Source: DASWRT01 sp036403035
GTDB lineage: Bacteria; Pseudomonadota; Alphaproteobacteria; ATCC43930; CGMCC-115725
Direction of reading: 5' to 3'
Assembly: GCA_036403035.1 (NCBI GenBank)
Contig: DASWRT010000479.1
Coordinates: 1 to 15,557 of the forward strand
DNA length: 15,557 nt
A model generated the notes under the pieces. That model searched no databases. It saw only the letters and a program-made list of their open reading frames with translations, and had not been told where the DNA came from. A program made the translations under genes and the position numbers. This document shows positions 13,414 to 15,557 of this stretch, in pieces (the stretch's first letter is position 1; the number at the start of each line of letters is the position of its first letter).

Positions 13414-13713
13414 ATGATCCGCGCGCGCATACACAAGCCCGCCAAGTCGGCGATGCAGTCCGGCACGGCGCAGACGAAGAAGTGGGTGCTCGAATACGAG
13501 CAGGCGACCCGCCGACAGCCCGATCCGCTGATGGGCTGGATCAGCGCGCAGGACACGCTGAACCAGATCAAGCTCAGCTTCGACACGCTGGAGGAAGCGA
13601 TCGCCTATGCGCAGAAGCACGGCATCGAGTACCAGATCATCGAGCCGCACGAGCGCGTCATGAAGCCGAAAAGCTACGCCGACAATTTCCGCTACGACCG
13701 GATCCGGAGCTGA
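13414..13713 (+). CDS. NDUFS4-type accessory subunit of respiratory complex I (ETC complex I subunit)
   Basis: This 99-aa protein is the alphaproteobacterial homologue of the mitochondrial NDUFS4/AQDQ 18-kDa accessory subunit. The visible family pattern is W24 in TKKWVLEYE, GWISAQDTLNQIKLSF in the centre, then LEEAIAYAQKHGIEYQI and the C-terminal PKSYADNFR. It is a soluble protein that docks on the peripheral arm of NADH:ubiquinone oxidoreductase near the FMN and Fe-S modules. The length is typical for bacterial members, which lack the mitochondrial targeting extension. The ATG at 13414 gives MIRARIHKP, the expected N-terminus; GTG 13408 would add two residues. The region before the ATG is G/T-rich (GGTGG) and acts as a modest ribosome binding site. 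It stands alone between two tRNA genes, away from any nuo operon in this window. Confidence 0.93.
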   Translation: MIRARIHKPAKSAMQSGTAQTKKWVLEYEQATRRQPDPLMGWISAQDTLNQIKLSFDTLEEAIAYAQKHGIEYQIIEPHERVMKPKSYADNFRYDRIRS

Positions 13714-13743
13714 CGCGCTGCGTCGCGCCGTTCGCCTCTCGGA

Positions 13744-13820
<77 letters not shown>

Positions 13821-14213
13821 GACTTTCGGAGTTTGCCGGTCCTTGGCGATCCGGCAAATTCGGCCATGAGCGGCTTCCCTGAGATGCCGAATGATGCCAG
13901 TGGTCTCCAGCATTCAAGCAAATCCGGCGCCGGGAGTGACTGCGTTAGAACCCGCTGGTGCTCTAAGAGAGCGGTAATGCTGGGTCGAGAAACGCTGCAC
14001 CGCGTGGCCAGCAATCCGCCAAAACACGTATTCAGATCGGCCTGAGAAAACGACATGGGCCGGCATCGGCCGCATGCTGGTCTGGTCCCTGAACCGCAAG
14101 CTTAAAAATATCCGGCATATCTCGCGCCCTGCGCGGCATAATTTCGGCGGCGTAATCACGGCTTGACGAGATGCTCAATGAGCCGGTGTTTCCGACGAAC
14201 GATACCCGCAGCT
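13821..14213. other. Gap of about 390 bp after tRNA-Arg without a recognised gene
   Basis: An 8-bp hairpin (TTTGCCGG 13832-13839 with CCGGCAAA 13851-13858, 11-nt loop) lies 11 nt after the tRNA and may end its transcript, although no T-run follows. The rest has a mixed composition with small inverted repeats such as GCTCT-aag-AGAGC near 13960. Open frames here have no codon bias. I found no integrase and no repeat of the tRNA 3' end within the window. The last 50 bp (CTTAAAAATATCC near 14100) are the only A/T-rich, promoter-like part before the membrane protein gene. Confidence 0.5.
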
Positions 14214-15464
14214 ATGCGGCGCCTAACCGGCACCGCTTGTCTGCTCGCCTGCTGCGCGTTTTCGAGCATTGCCGCGGCGGCGGATCCGCCGAAGCCGAGC
14301 CTGACCGTCGTGCCCGACCAAAGCGCACTGCTCGCCGGGCAGTGGATCGGCCTGAACGTCTGGATTGACAACCCGACCGATCACCCGATCACCGACCTGC
14401 GGCTCCGCCTCAACGCGCCCGATTTCATCGGGCTTGGCGATCCCGTCAAGTCGCAGGACGGGCATGCCGATTGCCGGGACACGGGACCGGTCGTTCCGTT
14501 CGACCCCATCCCAGCCAACTCGACCCTCGATCCGCCGCGCCGGCTTTGCCTGAAAGCCGCGAACTGGGTCGAGGAGCAGGACGTGAACGTGGCGTTCAGC
14601 CTTGTCTACGCCACGACCGACGGCGCCAAGCCCCAGCATGGTGTCCTACTCGTCGAGAAGAAGCTCAGTATCGGCTTGTTTGGTACCGACACGGTGGCCG
14701 GCGTCTCGCTCCGCCTTGCCGCGTACTTTCTGCCCGGGCTGTTCATGCTGATGATCCTCCGGGTTCGGGGCATCGGAAACCTGTCGGGGACTGAGTCCGC
14801 GGCGGTGAGCATTGTCATTTCTGTTGCCGTTCTGTGGTTCGTGTCGCAGTTCCTTCCCCAATTGAAGATTTTTCAGGATCTGAAATTCCTTCAGCACCCG
14901 AAGGGCATCAGCGCCGAACTCTTTCTCATCGTCAGCCTGATATGCGCCGCGTTCGGCCTAATGGTGGCCGGCGGGCACGCACTGGTGGCTTGGCTTCGTC
15001 GGCACATGAAAGAAGCGCGCCTGATCGCCACGACGGACGAGCCCGCAGAAGCGCTCGCGAAGGCGCTGCGCCAGAAGAAGACGAAGCCGGGCTCCACCCC
15101 GGTCATGCTGCTCAAGCGCGACGAAATCCGCTACGCCGCGTCACTTTGGGCGGAGGCCGACAACGGCGACACGATCCTCCTCGGCTGGTTCAAGGTACGT
15201 ACCCCGGACAACGCAAAAGTGCACGCTCGGATGGTGAAGCTTCTCAGCGGGAAAAAGCTGCGGCGGTTGATCGCCCTTGCACGAAGGAAGAATATTGCGA
15301 TCGAGGAGTCTAACGCCGTCCGCACGCGGGTGCCGGCCAAGGGGGAATGGGAGCCCGCGGCAAGCGTCATCGTCCGTGTTCCCAAGGAAGAGGTCGACCA
15401 GATCACGCAAGAGCCGATCGCCGATCTTGGCGTCACCGACCCGCCGATAAGAATCGAGGCATAA
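14214..15464 (+). CDS. Unrecognised three-pass membrane protein with exported N-terminal domain
   Basis: I do not recognise the family. From ATG 14214 the protein has 416 aa. A signal peptide (MRRLTGTACLLACCAFSSIA, then AAA before DPPKP) is followed by an exported, beta-rich domain at about 24-150. That domain resembles Ig-like/CARDB modules (LNVWIDNPTDHPITDLRLRL) and has two cysteines (C87, C112) that may form a disulfide. Transmembrane helices lie at about 162-183, 196-214 and 234-261, and a basic cytoplasmic domain of about 155 residues follows, with LLGWFKVRTPDNAKVHARMV in it. This topology suggests a sensor, channel or scaffold that couples the outside to a cytoplasmic module. Alternative starts ATG 14178 and TTG 14163 add 12 or 17 residues; none has a clear ribosome binding site. 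Codon bias is coding-like but slightly less GC-rich than upstream genes. It lies beyond tRNA-Arg with a hairpin 6 bp after its stop. Confidence 0.82.
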   Translation: MRRLTGTACLLACCAFSSIAAAADPPKPSLTVVPDQSALLAGQWIGLNVWIDNPTDHPITDLRLRLNAPDFIGLGDPVKSQDGHADCRDTGPVVPFDPIPANSTLDPPRRLCLKAANWVEEQDVNVAFSLVYATTDGAKPQHGVLLVEKKLSIGLFGTDTVAGVSLRLAAYFLPGLFMLMILRVRGIGNLSGTESAAVSIVISVAVLWFVSQFLPQLKIFQDLKFLQHPKGISAELFLIVSLICAAFGLMVAGGHALVAWLRRHMKEARLIATTDEPAEALAKALRQKKTKPGSTPVMLLKRDEIRYAASLWAEADNGDTILLGWFKVRTPDNAKVHARMVKLLSGKKLRRLIALARRKNIAIEESNAVRTRVPAKGEWEPAASVIVRVPKEEVDQITQEPIADLGVTDPPIRIEA

Positions 15465-15470
15465 ACGCGG

Positions 15471-15496
15471 CCGTGCCGACCCGAAGGCCGGCACGG
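15471..15496 (+). terminator. Hairpin after the membrane protein gene
   Basis: CCGTGCCG (15471-15478) pairs perfectly with CGGCACGG (15489-15496) around a 10-nt loop, 6 bp past the stop codon. The following GAATTGTGACC is only weakly T-rich. The last 60 bp of the window after it contain no feature I can name. Confidence 0.45.
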
Positions 15497-15557
15497 GAAT
15501 TGTGACCATTTGACTGGTCTGGCAGCCCATACCTTGTCTAGGTACGGCCCGCAGATT

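Noticed and set aside
13158..13650. Minus-strand frames with RIRTSGFGLPKP and a similar one near 13279
   Set aside because: These are translations of the antisense strand of tRNA-Pro, a known source of spurious protein entries.

Overview
This is a GC-rich bacterial window that is almost certainly from an alphaproteobacterium, most likely the order Hyphomicrobiales (Rhizobiales). The evidence is the strong G/C third-position bias, a stand-alone NDUFS4-type complex I accessory gene, and GGAAC-N16/17-CGTT-like boxes of the kind read by the alphaproteobacterial general stress sigma factor EcfG. No transposase, integrase, plasmid or CRISPR signature is visible, so the window reads as chromosomal. 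The species cannot be named.

Region 1 (1-3940, minus strand) is a tight three-gene operon. A family-4 glycosyltransferase overlaps an amylo-alpha-1,6-glucosidase (glycogen debranching type) by 8 bp. A patatin-like phospholipase follows 28 bp later and is cut by the window edge. An EcfG-like box lies about 110 bp upstream, so the operon may be stress-induced storage or compatible-glucan metabolism. Region 2 (4018-5773) holds two small uncharacterised plus-strand genes (56 and 81 aa), the second with its own EcfG-like box and a good ribosome binding site. It continues with a minus-strand stand-alone receiver protein and a divergent 190-aa protein of unknown function. Between those last two genes are three 10-bp palindromes at exactly 23-bp spacing.

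Region 3 (5894-10459) holds an OmpA-type outer-membrane/peptidoglycan anchor. Convergent to it on the minus strand is the series Nudix hydrolase, CPA1 Na+/H+ antiporter with a fused cyclic-nucleotide-binding domain, and a 49-aa single-pass membrane protein. Region 4 (10581-12274) is a plus-strand pair: a class-I-like histone-deacetylase-family enzyme and an exported DUF192 protein with a Tat-like signal.

Region 5 (12275-13267) is about 1 kb without a convincing gene. It contains an 11-bp-phased array of CCTGT repeats and a strong minus-strand intrinsic terminator with a possible 46-codon ORF upstream of it. Region 6 (13268-15557) runs tRNA-Pro(TGG), the NDUFS4-like gene, tRNA-Arg(TCT), a 390-bp gap, and an unrecognised three-pass membrane protein with an exported N-terminal domain.

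No complete, obviously new defence or biosynthetic system is visible. The most interesting signals are the two regulatory-looking repeat arrays, the stress-promoter candidates, the antiporter/micropeptide pair, and the unrecognised membrane protein beyond tRNA-Arg. Several gene starts here are best placed at non-ATG or internal codons (GTG 5894, TTG 3803, ATG 4993, ATG 4291).
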